Source of the DNA: CAYNJG01 sp965216885 | GTDB lineage: Bacteria; Planctomycetota; Planctomycetia; Pirellulales; Pirellulaceae | NCBI GenBank assembly: GCA_965216885.1 | Contig: OZ244209.1 | Location: forward strand, 4,836,001 to 4,900,000 | Length of the DNA stretch: 64,000 bases | Direction: 5' to 3' | Part shown: in pieces, positions 43,686 through 53,585 of the stretch | How positions within the stretch are numbered: the first letter of the stretch is position 1 | Layout: each line of letters starts with the position of its first letter | Program-made: the position numbers and the translations under genes | Notes under the pieces: model-generated | What the model was told of the DNA's origin: nothing | The model's database searches: none | What the model saw: the letters and a program-made list of their open reading frames with translations, nothing else

Positions 43686-46600
43686 TCAGGCCGCCGCGGA
43701 TTCCGTTTCCTTCAGCAGCCTAGGCGGAAGAACTTCCAAGCCAGAGCTGATTTGGAATTCCCTCCATGCACAGTAAAGGGTTGGTACGACAAATGAAGTG
43801 ATGGGTTCGACGAGCATTCCGCCGAACACCGGTAATGCCATCGCGCGTGCGACATCGGCCCCGCGACCGCTGGACATTAGTACTGGGAGCAACGCGACGA
43901 GCGTCGTGATCGTGGTCATCAAGCAAGGTCGGACGCGTTTGAGTCCGGCTTCGTAGATTAGGTCGCGCAGCTCATCGATGCTTCGAATCTCTCGACGATC
44001 TAGTAGCTGCTTGATGTAGGTAGCGATCACCAACCCATCGTCGGCGGCGATGCCAAACAACGCTATGAATCCGATCCACATGGCCGTATTCATTTCGACA
44101 CCCATCACCGCGACGGCGACCATGCCACCGGACGCTGCGAACGGGATCCCAGAGAAAACGACGAGCGAGAGCGGGAAGTTGCGAAAGTGCAAATAGTGTA
44201 AGAACAAGTTGATGAAGATGACCGCTGGAATGATCCACATCAAACGCCGGTTCGCTTCGATCTGATTCTGGAATGAACCCACGGCTTCCAACTCGAAGTT
44301 GCCTGCAGGGAACTCAAGCTCACCGCTCTCTCTCGCTTGGCGAAGCGATTCGGTAACGACGTTCACCGTTTCGAGATCACCGGCGGCCCCGGCTGGAGAA
44401 AAGGAAACGTGGGCCACTAATCGAGCGTCTTCGCTGTTGATGGCACCGGGCCCCCAAGTCGTGGTCATACTAGCCAGCTGACCAAGAGGAACAATCTCCT
44501 TTGTGTGTGTCACCACCGGAATGGATTCCAAGTTGTCCGAGTCCTCGCGGACACCGCGTTCATAGCGGACTTGAATTGGATACCGCTCACGACCTTCGAC
44601 TGTTTCGGTCACGTCAACTCCGCCCAGACCAGCGGCCACGATCTGATTAACCATCATCGTGTTCATGCCGTAGCGAGCCGATTCTTTTCTGTCGACTTCG
44701 AATTCGATGTACGGCTTACCCAAGACAATGTCCGGGTTCACGGTGCCAGCATTCACGTAATGATGCTTTTTCAGATGTTCGGCCACCGCCATCGACGCCT
44801 TCGACAATCCGCCGAGATCATCGCCGTAGATACGAATTGCCATTGAAGCCTTGATGCCGCTTTGCAACATCACAACTCGACCCTCGATCGGTTGCAACGC
44901 CGATGCGGGTGTGATCCCGGTGATGGTCGCGACCGAGTTAATTTCGTCCCAAATCTTGCGTTCCGTCATCCCGTCCCGCCATTCCGCTCGCGGCTTCAGC
45001 ATGACGTACGTTTCCACCATCGCGGCTGGAGCGGGATCGAGTGCAGACTCGACTCGCCCGATTTTGCCGAGCACATCGGAGACTTCGGGAATCTGTTTGA
45101 TCATCGCGTCCTGTGCCTGCAGGACCTCCATTGCTTGATTGAAACTTGCGGCCGGATAGAGGCTTGGCATGTAGAACCAACTGCCTTCGTCCAGCGCAAT
45201 CCAGTCGTCCGATTTCAGGCCCGTGAAGATATGCTTGGCGTCGACGTAGCCCGGAACTTCATTCAAATCAGCACCAACCATCTCGGCGACTTTTTCTAAC
45301 GGTCGCAAGACAGTCGGCATGCCGATCCAGGCTCCCAACCCAATGACGAAGATCAATGCCGGAAACGAAAGTGCGATTGCTTTATGCTCCAGTGCAAAAC
45401 GCAACCTTCCGCCATACAGCCATCGCACGAACCGGCTGACGGGATTCTGTTCAATCGGGCGAACCCGTTCTGCTGACATCCACCAGCCGGCGATGGCTCC
45501 CAACACTGCACTTCCGACCAGCAATGCTGGTTGCGGAACGCCAATGTGCTCGGCGATGTGATGGCCCCAGACATAGCCAACGAGAACAGTTGCGATGGCA
45601 CCGAGTCCCAGCGTTGCGAACAAACGTGTCACGATCTTGGGCCGTGAACTACGGAGCAAGACTTGGCACAGCATCGGCACCACCACGACCGCCACGATGA
45701 GACTGGATGCCAATGCATAGGTCTTTGTCCATGCGAGTGGTGTGAACAGCCGATGGTCGCGACCGGTCAGCAAGAAGACTGGCAAGAAGCTAACGATGGT
45801 GGTTGTAACGGCCGTGATCACGGCAGGAATTACTTCTAGCGCGGAGTCGCGTATTACGGTCAGTCGTTGGTCTGCGCCGCCGGGAGAGCCTTCGGACTCC
45901 CATTCCGAAAGCGAATCGTAGACGTTTTCGAGCACGATAATTCCCATGTCGACCATTGTCCCGATCGCGATCGCGATTCCAGCGAGCGACATTATGTTCG
46001 CATCCACGCCGAAAACGTGCATGGCAATGAACGACATCAGGACGGCCATTGGCAGAGTGACGGCAATGATAATGCTGGCTCGAAGATGCAGCAGGAACAA
46101 CAGCATGACGACAATCGTGACCAACGTTTCTTCTGACAGAGCTGTCGTTAACGTCGCAATGGTTTCGCCAATGAGCTGCGTGCGATCGTAGACGCCGATG
46201 ATCTTGATCCCCCCCAGTTCCGACTCCAGCGACGTGATCTTGGCTTTAACGCGATCGATGACCTCCCTTGGATTCTCGCCGTATCGCATGACCACGACGC
46301 CACCCACTGCTTCACTGCCATTGAAGTCCAGGGCACCGCGTCGAAAGGCTGGTCCGATTTGGACCTTGGCAAGCTCGCCAACGGTAATGGGAACACCATT
46401 GCGAGTCAGTACCACGGTGTCTTCGATCTGTTCGATCGTTTCGGATTCCGTCTTGCCGGAACCAATGAACCCGCGCCCGCGCACAATGAACTCCATTCCG
46501 CTCTTTTCGACGGTTTTGGCTCCCACGTCGATGTTCGACGCCTTCACCGCACTAATCACGGAACTAAGCGGAATCTTGTGGTATCGCAATTCGTCCGGAT

Positions 46601-47168
46601 CAACTTCGATCTGGTATTGCTTTACATAGCCACCGATCGACGCAACTTCCGCAACTCCGTCCACCGACTGTAAGGCGTACTTGATGAAGAAATCCTGTTT
46701 GGAACGTAGTTCCGCCAAGTCCATGTCCGCCGGAGGTTCGAGCACGTAGTAATAGATTTGACCGAGCGCCGTCGCATCCGGAGCCAGCGTCGGCGTGACC
46801 TCATCCGGCAACGAACCTCCAACGGTAGTCAGCTGTTCCGCAACGCGAGATCGCGCCCAATAGAAATCGACGTCGTCATCAAAAGTGACTTGGACAAAGC
46901 TAAAGCCAAACATGCTCTTGCCGCGAACGCTCTTTGAGCCCGGAACGGCTTGCAGAGCGATCGACAGCGGATACGTGATTTGATCTTCGATGTCCTTTGG
47001 CGATCGGCCCATCCATTCGGTCAGCACGATGACCTGATTCTCGCCAACATTCGGAATCGCATCGACTGGCACATGTTTGGTCGCGTAGATGCCGAATGCA
47101 ACCGTGCCGATGGAGAGAATCGCAATCAGGAGTCGCTCGCGAATGCAGAAATCAATCAACCACTTCAT
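43686..47168 (-). CDS. cusA: CusA/CzcA-type heavy-metal efflux RND pump (second copy)
   Basis: An inner-membrane proton-driven metal exporter, 1160 residues. It begins MKWLIDFCIRERLLIAILS, then VDAIPNVGENQVIVLTEWMGRS. The TM4 motif GIAIAIGTMVDMGIIVLENV has the relay Asp, and GIAADDGLVIATY is near the end. The segment VVMLQSGIKASMAIRI corresponds to the metal pathway. It is about 190 residues shorter than the pump at 52-4113 and clearly diverged from it, so the two are separate systems rather than a recent duplication. It overlaps the cusB stop by ATGA and must be translationally coupled with it. Copper or silver is inferred as substrate. Confidence 0.94.
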   Translation of the reverse strand: MKWLIDFCIRERLLIAILSIGTVAFGIYATKHVPVDAIPNVGENQVIVLTEWMGRSPKDIEDQITYPLSIALQAVPGSKSVRGKSMFGFSFVQVTFDDDVDFYWARSRVAEQLTTVGGSLPDEVTPTLAPDATALGQIYYYVLEPPADMDLAELRSKQDFFIKYALQSVDGVAEVASIGGYVKQYQIEVDPDELRYHKIPLSSVISAVKASNIDVGAKTVEKSGMEFIVRGRGFIGSGKTESETIEQIEDTVVLTRNGVPITVGELAKVQIGPAFRRGALDFNGSEAVGGVVVMRYGENPREVIDRVKAKITSLESELGGIKIIGVYDRTQLIGETIATLTTALSEETLVTIVVMLLFLLHLRASIIIAVTLPMAVLMSFIAMHVFGVDANIMSLAGIAIAIGTMVDMGIIVLENVYDSLSEWESEGSPGGADQRLTVIRDSALEVIPAVITAVTTTIVSFLPVFLLTGRDHRLFTPLAWTKTYALASSLIVAVVVVPMLCQVLLRSSRPKIVTRLFATLGLGAIATVLVGYVWGHHIAEHIGVPQPALLVGSAVLGAIAGWWMSAERVRPIEQNPVSRFVRWLYGGRLRFALEHKAIALSFPALIFVIGLGAWIGMPTVLRPLEKVAEMVGADLNEVPGYVDAKHIFTGLKSDDWIALDEGSWFYMPSLYPAASFNQAMEVLQAQDAMIKQIPEVSDVLGKIGRVESALDPAPAAMVETYVMLKPRAEWRDGMTERKIWDEINSVATITGITPASALQPIEGRVVMLQSGIKASMAIRIYGDDLGGLSKASMAVAEHLKKHHYVNAGTVNPDIVLGKPYIEFEVDRKESARYGMNTMMVNQIVAAGLGGVDVTETVEGRERYPIQVRYERGVREDSDNLESIPVVTHTKEIVPLGQLASMTTTWGPGAINSEDARLVAHVSFSPAGAAGDLETVNVVTESLRQARESGELEFPAGNFELEAVGSFQNQIEANRRLMWIIPAVIFINLFLHYLHFRNFPLSLVVFSGIPFAASGGMVAVAVMGVEMNTAMWIGFIALFGIAADDGLVIATYIKQLLDRREIRSIDELRDLIYEAGLKRVRPCLMTTITTLVALLPVLMSSGRGADVARAMALPVFGGMLVEPITSFVVPTLYCAWREFQISSGLEVLPPRLLKETESAAA

Positions 47169-49165
47169 TGATTCGATCCTCCCGCTTCTTCAATTGAAAA
47201 ATCGAATTCTGGCACTTCGATTTCAATTTCATCTTCGGTTTCGATCAACTCGATGGAGGGCACTCCCGCACCATCGTCCATGGGTACCAATTCGCCAATT
47301 TCGGGAACTTCAAAATCGTCCGCCGAAGTCCCACTCGACAAGCCGCCGCTTGCTTGAAAGGATTGCAATCTTGCAAGGTGGATGTCCGGTTTTTCGAGCA
47401 AATCTTCTCGGCATCCTTCGCAGCAAATAAACACTGGTTCGCCATTTACAATGACCTTGGGCGGAACGCCCATTGAACCCAGCTTGTAGTCCGTAACGGG
47501 GCATATCACCTGAGCGAGCGCTATCGGTTGATCTTCGTTGGGCAATTGGTCGATCTCGGCGAGTTCTTTCGCGCCAAAACCTGCCACCATTTCCAGTGGC
47601 GGAGCGGCGCGAGTGGGGTCGATCAACGATGGATTTCCCGCCAGCTGCATTTGCGAGTCGAGTAGGAAATTGCCGGACGTCGCCACTTTCTCTCCGTCAG
47701 CCAACCCCTTGATGATTACGATGTCACCGCCGGAGGTGGCGCCCGTCACGACGCGACGAATCTCAAACCTTCCCGTTTCTGTTTCGACGTAGACAATGCT
47801 TTCGTCGGCCGCATTGAGAACAGAACTGCGAGGTACGACGATGGCGGTTTGCTGGGCTTGCGGTTGATCTGTGAAGCCAAGATCTGCAGCTGGTTTCAAA
47901 TCGACTCCACAAAGTCGACACACGCCCGGCTTGTCGCTGACGATGTGCGGATGTCGCGGGCTAATCCACTTGTTGGCGAGCTCGGGATCGTAAATAAGCT
48001 GGTCATTGGCTGCCCGAATTGGAATCGTTATTCTCGCTTTCGCGTAATCACCGATTCGAATGAGTCCGTCGGAATTATCGAGTACTACTCGCACACTCAC
48101 AGTGCGAGTTTGTTTGTCGACTTCCGGATCGATGAACGCAATCCGTCCTGAAAACGCCTTGTCCGGAAGCGATTTGAGAGTTGCCTCAACAGATTGCCCA
48201 TAACGAACGGCAGACGCGTCTTCGGGAAACAATTCCAGCATTAGCCAGACCGTGGTCAGGTCAGCGAGCCGAAACATAGGCTGACCTTCTTTGACGTATT
48301 CCCCTTCGACGGCCAGCTTTTCAATCACGGTTCCGTGCATCGGAGCGACAATGTCAAGGCGGCTGCGTGCTTTTCCATCACGTACCAGTTGCTCGATTTG
48401 GGCTTCAGACATGCCGAACTCGATGAGACGCTGCCGAGAGCTAGTTTGGAGACGTCGATTCGTCCTGTTGATACTCGAGCGAGTGGCCGCCTTTTCTGTG
48501 GCAAGAGCTTGACTGGCTTCCAAGTACTCGACTTGCGACGAATAGAGTTCCGGCGAGTAGAAAGAAGCAAGTCGATCGCCTTCACAGACGACGGCGCCCG
48601 TGTAGTCAACATAGAGCTGATCAAATCGGCCATCTGTATATGCAGAAATTGTCTTGAGATTGCCTTCGTCGTAACTGAGTTCACCAACGGCACGAATCGT
48701 TCGCGTCAGCGGTTCACGACGAACACTCTGTGTTTTGATGTTGGCAACGCGCCGAGTCGCCGGGTCTACGACAACCGACCGCTCGTCCCCGCCAGAACTG
48801 CCTCCACTGGCCGGTACCAACTCCATCGCGCACACGGGGCAGCGACCAGGTTCCTTTTGAGGCGGAGTACACATCATTGGACAGATGTAATCGACTTCGG
48901 GGGCAGCAGCACCCGATGAGCCTCCCCCGTTGCCTGAGCTGCTCGCGGAGATCCACCCAGCCCGCTGCGCCACGCCGAGCGCTGCGAGAACAATCAGTCC
49001 GGCCGCGACGATCATTAACGGCTGCGATACCAACTTGATGGCGTACAAAGCACGCTTCCGCATGGATGTCTTGGGAACACTCGACGAGTCTTTCTCATGC
49101 TGCGCCGATGGCGCTCGGTCGGGCGCGTCTTGCTGATCGTCGGGAAGCGGATTTGTGGAACTCAT
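47165..49165 (-). CDS. cusB: CusB-type periplasmic adaptor with C-terminal YHS-like CCEGC module
   Basis: A protein of 666 residues. A TM anchor (PLMIVAAGLIVLAALGVAQ) leads to a metal-binding motif (YICPMMCTPPQKEPGRCPVCAMELVP), the adaptor core (YVDYTGAVVCEGDRL, IVAPMHGTVIEKL, TRTVSVRV) and a second motif (SPRHPHI..CRLCGVDLKP). Unlike the adaptor at 4103-6505, it ends with the YHS-like module CPVTDYKLGSMGVPPKV..VFICCEGC. An acidic tail (DEIEIEVPEFDFSIEE) follows. ATG 49165 has GGAG 7 nt upstream; 24 more codons are open before it. Confidence 0.93.
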   Translation of the reverse strand: MSSTNPLPDDQQDAPDRAPSAQHEKDSSSVPKTSMRKRALYAIKLVSQPLMIVAAGLIVLAALGVAQRAGWISASSSGNGGGSSGAAAPEVDYICPMMCTPPQKEPGRCPVCAMELVPASGGSSGGDERSVVVDPATRRVANIKTQSVRREPLTRTIRAVGELSYDEGNLKTISAYTDGRFDQLYVDYTGAVVCEGDRLASFYSPELYSSQVEYLEASQALATEKAATRSSINRTNRRLQTSSRQRLIEFGMSEAQIEQLVRDGKARSRLDIVAPMHGTVIEKLAVEGEYVKEGQPMFRLADLTTVWLMLELFPEDASAVRYGQSVEATLKSLPDKAFSGRIAFIDPEVDKQTRTVSVRVVLDNSDGLIRIGDYAKARITIPIRAANDQLIYDPELANKWISPRHPHIVSDKPGVCRLCGVDLKPAADLGFTDQPQAQQTAIVVPRSSVLNAADESIVYVETETGRFEIRRVVTGATSGGDIVIIKGLADGEKVATSGNFLLDSQMQLAGNPSLIDPTRAAPPLEMVAGFGAKELAEIDQLPNEDQPIALAQVICPVTDYKLGSMGVPPKVIVNGEPVFICCEGCREDLLEKPDIHLARLQSFQASGGLSSGTSADDFEVPEIGELVPMDDGAGVPSIELIETEDEIEIEVPEFDFSIEEAGGSNQ

Positions 49166-49357
49166 GCTCGCACTCCATCTGCGCGGCATTGAACCACGCT
49201 TGATTAGGCAATAGGTAGGTCCGATGCGCAATGGCAATCACATCGGAAGGATGTTTGCTCGTGGCCGAAGTCAATAGCTTCGAGCGCACGTAACGACCTG
49301 ACACACTTTCATGCGATTTCGGTCAAACCGGTGAGTAGAATCACACCGGTAGCGTGC

Positions 49358-49822
49358 CTATATCACCCAACAGCAATAGAGAGGTTGGGTAGAGACTCCG
49401 TCGTAGAAGAAGCGTGATTGCGGAGCTGGACTGAACGTACGCGTCTCGGAAATCGAAGCGATCGATTCAGATGACGATGATTCGGAAAGCAATCGAACCA
49501 ATTCGTCAAAGGATGAGTTCGATTGGGCTGGGGCGGGATGCGAAGTGTCCTCGCAGCCACACTGACAAAGCATCGAGCAACTGTCCGCTTCCTGTGCGCT
49601 TCCGCGTTCACTATCGCAACAGCTGGCAACCTTCTTCTCTGCGCAACACGAATTGGATTCGCTGGAAGATTCCCCGGAGCAGCAACAATTACCGCCAAAT
49701 TTAAGCTCTACTGAACACTGACATCCCTGATCAGCCCAACTCATCGTCTGCAGCGCAATGCTACCAAATAGCTGCGATGCAACGATGGCGGAGAGCAGGA
49801 TGTATGTGGAGAGTTGATACAT
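49358..49822 (-). CDS. Small Cys-rich exported protein ending in YCCWVI
   Basis: A protein of 154 residues with a signal-like helix (YILLSAIVASQLFGSIALQ). Clusters of Cys follow: GCQCSVE, NCCCSGES, SCCAEKKVASCCD, CSMLCQCGC. The rest is Ser-rich, and the extreme C-terminus is LYCCWVI. The plan matches 21319-21759 and 50019-50444. It may hold copper in the periplasm for the adjacent Cus pump. ATG 49822 gives a signal peptide at the N-terminus, though no good ribosome-binding site is visible. A GTG at 49924 would add 34 residues. Confidence 0.7.
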   Translation of the reverse strand: MYQLSTYILLSAIVASQLFGSIALQTMSWADQGCQCSVELKFGGNCCCSGESSSESNSCCAEKKVASCCDSERGSAQEADSCSMLCQCGCEDTSHPAPAQSNSSFDELVRLLSESSSSESIASISETRTFSPAPQSRFFYDGVSTQPLYCCWVI

Positions 49823-50018
49823 AAAATCGGTTGGCCGAGTACGTCTATGATTCTTATCGGAAATACTGCAAGTTGACTCAATGGCAACTGAGATTTTCAC
49901 GGTTGCGTTCGCTTTAGCTATCACTAGCAGCGAGGCGCAATCGAGTTGCCGATTTTGGCATCTAACCAGGAAGGCAACTTGAAGCCTTGCCCGAGGTTAC
50001 GCAGAAATGCGCGCAGAA

Positions 50019-50444
50019 CTAGACTTGCCAGACGCACAGCAGGACCTGTGCAGAAATCAAGCTGATTGAGCGAGAATTGAGGGCTTGAACAAACGCATTG
50101 CCCGCAGGCTTGGTGTGAAACGCCAGTGAGCTGATCGCGTGGAAATCGCAGTCCTCGCCAGCGTGTATACGATCACGGCCCTCGGTCGGGACTTGCTCCT
50201 CTTGGGAATCCGAGGTGCAGCCACAGGTGCCACTTGCTGCCTGTTCGCTACTGGCTTGGCAGCAGCTCGAGCGCGTCATTTGGCCAGTCTCACAGCACTT
50301 CGCTACACAGCAGGAATGTTCCTGCGAAGAAGCTTCAGACTTGGCACACCCGCAGAGAGCCGGAACGGACGCGATCAGCTGGCTGCACAGCAATGCAGCC
50401 GCCAACACCGAGGTGATCATGCGTCTGAGTTCGAGTGGAAACAT
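50019..50444 (-). CDS. Small Cys-rich exported protein ending in LLCVWQV
   Basis: A protein of 141 residues with a signal peptide (VLAAALLCSQLIASVPA). Cys clusters come next: LCGCAK, HSCCVAKCCE, SSCCQ, TCGCTS. A polar segment follows and the last residues are AQVLLCVWQV. Cys-rich middle plus hydrophobic Cys-Trp tail is shared with two other proteins in the window. The start is uncertain: ATG 50444 and ATG 50420 both precede the signal peptide. Confidence 0.7.
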   Translation of the reverse strand: MFPLELRRMITSVLAAALLCSQLIASVPALCGCAKSEASSQEHSCCVAKCCETGQMTRSSCCQASSEQAASGTCGCTSDSQEEQVPTEGRDRIHAGEDCDFHAISSLAFHTKPAGNAFVQALNSRSISLISAQVLLCVWQV

Positions 50445-50582
50445 AACAAGTCGTACGCGATAGACAGTTCGAATGTTCTCTAAGTATTGCTCGTCGTCCG
50501 CGTCCGGACAAGTAAACACTGGCTATCTACCATGGAATTCCGCAAAAACGGGCCTTTAAAACGAGAGACAATTCCCTCGGAT

Positions 50583-50855
50583 TTATTCTGATACGCCACC
50601 AGGGACCGGAGCTTCGGTGGGAATCAAAGAAGATTCAGGAGGTTCAAAGAGCTCAGCATTTGGCTGGGGCGACCAAGCGTAACTCCTTGCGATCGGTGTT
50701 GGGCAGCAGGAGTCGAACGTGGAATACGGCAACGGTGCTCGCCGGCAATAGTCGTAAGGTGTACATCCGCATTCGTAGCAGTTGTACGCCGGAGCACATC
50801 CAACCGCCACAACGACAGCCACAGTCGCAAGAAGGCGTTTAATATTCCGATACAT
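50583..50855 (-). CDS. Small Cys-rich lipoprotein
   Basis: A protein of 90 residues. The signal peptide ends in VAVGC. Cys residues continue in YNCYECGCTPYDYC and DSCCP. A Pro-rich C-terminus follows. GGAG lies 8 nt upstream of the ATG. It sits between cusC and the two Cys-rich genes, in the same direction, with a gap of 38 bp to cusC. The likely role is metal binding at a membrane surface; no family is recognised. Confidence 0.72.
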   Translation of the reverse strand: MYRNIKRLLATVAVVVAVGCAPAYNCYECGCTPYDYCRRAPLPYSTFDSCCPTPIARSYAWSPQPNAELFEPPESSLIPTEAPVPGGVSE

Positions 50856-50893
50856 AATAGTGGCTCCAATTGATACTTCAAAAATTGCGGTGT

Positions 50894-52369
50894 TCAGTTA
50901 GCCGGAGCACCGGCGTCGGAATCTTGGCTGTCCACCGAGTTAGTCGAGAATTCGTTACTCTCTGTTTCCACGACCGATGTGAATCCTTCCGGCAGTTGAT
51001 ATCCACCGACAACTCGCGCGAGCGACGCCACACTTTGACGCAACTGAGCTTCGAGTTGTTTCTCGCCAACATGGAAACCCAATAGCTGACGCCAGTTGTC
51101 AATCATCTGGAGGAAATCCACTTCACCGACTTGATAAGACTGAATCGATTGCTCAAGAGTTTGCTGAGCCTTTGGGATGATGTCATCACTAAACAGACGC
51201 AGCAGCTCTTGTTGGCTTGTGGCTTGCGAGAAGAGGTCCTTCACTTCCTGCATCGTTTGATCTTTCAGCGAGTCGTACTCACGTGCTCCCGCGACGGCAG
51301 CAGCTTCCGATTCCCTCACTGCGGCCGAAAGTCGTTTCTTATAGATGGGAAGATTGACGCCCGCGGACAACAAGAATGCATCCCGCCCGTTTGTGACTGG
51401 GCTGATTCCTGCGTTTGCAGTGTCGATCCATGTGAGGCCAAACGTAACATCAGGAAAGTAGTCTAGTCTGGCTCGATCAGCAGCGGTTCGATCCTTAGCG
51501 ATCATTGCTAACTGTGTTTGCAGTTCCGGGCGAGCTGTAATTGCCTGTCGGTACAACAGCTCGATGTCTTGCGGAATCTGTTCGGGTGGCAACGTGTCGA
51601 CCGCCCGCAATTCTGTTTCTGGCGAAACGTGCAGGAGCTGGGCCAATGACGCTTGACTGCTATCCAGCTGCTGCCGCAATCTGACCAAATCCGTCTCTAG
51701 CCGTGAGATTTCCACCTCAAGCCGCAACACATCTTGCTGACTCACCTTCCGCTCGACCGTATAACGCCGATCAACGATGCGAGCGATCAGCCTCAGTTGC
51801 TCCTGATCTTGCTCTGTAATTGCGATTGCTTGCTCGATGAAATAGAGCTGGTAGTAAGCTCGCTTAATCTTTTCGATGACGTCCAATTCCGCAACATGTA
51901 GCTTAGCGCGAGCGGCATCCAGTCCTCGCTCTGCCACGGCAGCTGACGTTTGCAGTTTGCCAAACCAAGGAACCTTCTGACTAGCGGCTAACGCCAGTTC
52001 CTGTTGTCCTGCGGCGGTTTGAACTTGCTCCGCCTGTACGGTCACTCCAAACATTGGATCCTGCAAACTGGCCGCCTGAGGCACTTTGGCGGCCGCCGAT
52101 TCGACCCGCATCCGCGCAGCCTGAATCTTTGGATTCTGCATTAAGCCAAACTGAATATATTCTTCGACTGAATGGGGTCCGGCCAGTTCATAGGCCACCG
52201 GATCGGCCGCCTGTTCGACGGGCGCCGGGTGATTCCAGCTTTGCGATATTGAATGTGAGAGCTGATGGTATTCGGGCTGACGCACTTGATTTGCAGAGCG
52301 ACAACCAGACACGGCTATAGCGGTTGCGCAAAACGCAACGACAAACGCACGAGCATTGATAGCAGGCAT
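50894..52369 (-). CDS. cusC: TolC/CusC-type outer-membrane efflux channel lipoprotein
   Basis: A protein of 491 residues. The lipobox is AVSGC after a 20-residue signal peptide. The two halves of an outer-membrane efflux protein follow (NPKIQAARMRVESAAAKVPQA; DVTFGLTWIDTANAG; INLPIYKK-type segment VNLPIYKKRLSAAVRESEA). Long coiled-coil helices are seen throughout. It should form the exit duct of the cusBA pair at 43686-49165. It is the only TolC-like gene in the window, so the pump at 52-6505 must use this or another channel. ATG 52369 has AGGA upstream. Confidence 0.92.
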   Translation of the reverse strand: MPAINARAFVVAFCATAIAVSGCRSANQVRQPEYHQLSHSISQSWNHPAPVEQAADPVAYELAGPHSVEEYIQFGLMQNPKIQAARMRVESAAAKVPQAASLQDPMFGVTVQAEQVQTAAGQQELALAASQKVPWFGKLQTSAAVAERGLDAARAKLHVAELDVIEKIKRAYYQLYFIEQAIAITEQDQEQLRLIARIVDRRYTVERKVSQQDVLRLEVEISRLETDLVRLRQQLDSSQASLAQLLHVSPETELRAVDTLPPEQIPQDIELLYRQAITARPELQTQLAMIAKDRTAADRARLDYFPDVTFGLTWIDTANAGISPVTNGRDAFLLSAGVNLPIYKKRLSAAVRESEAAAVAGAREYDSLKDQTMQEVKDLFSQATSQQELLRLFSDDIIPKAQQTLEQSIQSYQVGEVDFLQMIDNWRQLLGFHVGEKQLEAQLRQSVASLARVVGGYQLPEGFTSVVETESNEFSTNSVDSQDSDAGAPAN

Positions 52370-52711
52370 GCGAGAGAATCCTTTCTCTCGAATATGGTGG
52401 GGCAATAAAGGCGGGAGGACAAATCGATCTACTAGTCCCTGTTATTTCATCGGCCCGGACCACTCCAAGAATTCACATGAGTGGCAAAATACTTTGATCC
52501 ACGAGAATCGCGCATCTCCACTTGTTAGCTTAGATGTTGTTCGTAGCGATTTCTTCACGGCAGAGTCAAATTTCTTTGTTGGACGCCGAAGAGATATACT
52601 TGCCGGGGAGGGTATTTTCTACGTTTGCGACGCTATCGCCTGCGTTGGCAGTCAATCGGCTCGGCGTGAACCAACATCAACGTGCCATTGATTCATTACC
52701 TTCCGACAACC
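52370..52711. other. Intergenic region between the cus group and the island end genes
   Basis: These 342 bp contain no supported gene. The promoter of the cus group must lie here, but I see no clear operator or known motif. Confidence 0.5.
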
Positions 52712-53308
52712 CTAGTCGTTCGTAGCCTGCTTTAGCCGCGCCTCTGCCGTTGCCGCTCGCTCAGAAACGTTTGCGATCTGGGTGGTGAACTGTCGCCGTT
52801 CGTCGACAAGTCGTCGGTTTTCCGTTTCTAGCGAACTGATTTGGGCGTGTGCGACCGCAAGATCTTGCTCGGTGGATACCAGGCGTTTGTGTTGTTCATT
52901 CAAAGATGCGTCTCGTTCTTCCAACGCAGCAAGTTGCCCAGCGTTGACCGATTCCAGTTGGGCGATTTCAGCCTCGTGCTCGAACTTTTCTCTAGTCCAA
53001 TCTTGCCGCTCAGCTCGAAAACCCGCCCGTTCTGTCTCGTGGTACTCCTGGGCTGACCGCCAGGCCTCCGACCAAAGGCGTTGTAATAACTGGGTAGCGG
53101 AATTGGGAATCTGCGGCACTGGAGTCTGGCGTTCCAAAGCCTTCTCGTCTCGCCACTTCGACAAAACCGCCCCAATCGTCGTGAAGCTGCCAGTTCCAAG
53201 AATGGCACGCACACTTGTCGTGGTCGGTTCCTGATCATCGGCCAAGATGTGTTCAATCGCCTCTCGTATTTGCTCCTCGGTGATCCCTCGTCGTCCCTCG
53301 CGTTTCAT
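52712..53308 (-). CDS. KfrA-like DNA-binding coiled-coil protein
   Basis: A protein of 198 residues. The N-terminal domain (GITEEQIREAIEHILADDQEPTTTSVRAILGTGSFTTIGAVLSKWR, in parts) fits the KfrA N-terminal DNA-binding domain of plasmid and island proteins. A long coiled coil (ESVNAGQLAALEERDASLNEQ and ALTHAQISSLETENRR-like heptads) makes up the rest. Such proteins autorepress and may aid partitioning. It is divergent from a tyrosine recombinase. Two inverted repeats in the gap are likely binding sites. Confidence 0.85.
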   Translation of the reverse strand: MKREGRRGITEEQIREAIEHILADDQEPTTTSVRAILGTGSFTTIGAVLSKWRDEKALERQTPVPQIPNSATQLLQRLWSEAWRSAQEYHETERAGFRAERQDWTREKFEHEAEIAQLESVNAGQLAALEERDASLNEQHKRLVSTEQDLAVAHAQISSLETENRRLVDERRQFTTQIANVSERAATAEARLKQATND

Positions 53309-53335
53309 AAACGTCCGCTTGTGATGGTCAATATT

Positions 53336-53403
53336 TCGTTGTTTAGAACTACAACGATAGGTGGCATATGTAAAGCTGTAAGTAACTACGCTGTTACATA
53401 TGC
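53336..53403. promoter_or_regulatory. Two perfect inverted repeats between the KfrA-like and integrase genes
   Basis: The first is TCGTTGT (53336-53342), 8 nt, ACAACGA (53351-53357). The second is GCATATGTAA (53364-53373), 20 nt, TTACATATGC (53394-53403). They are candidate operators for the KfrA-like protein or core sites for the recombinase. Confidence 0.6.
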
Positions 53404-53585
53404 TACGATCGGAATTCCGGCGAGCTTACCTAAGTCTTTCGACTCACTAGCGATTTGTCTTCAAAGTCGTCGAATGGAGGACCGTCTCTGGCGTAGCGAA
53501 CGGCTACTTTGTGTTTGACATCGTTCAACGAATCATGCCAAAGATAAGACATTATTGGCTACGATGATTGAGTTTGAATTCCAGC

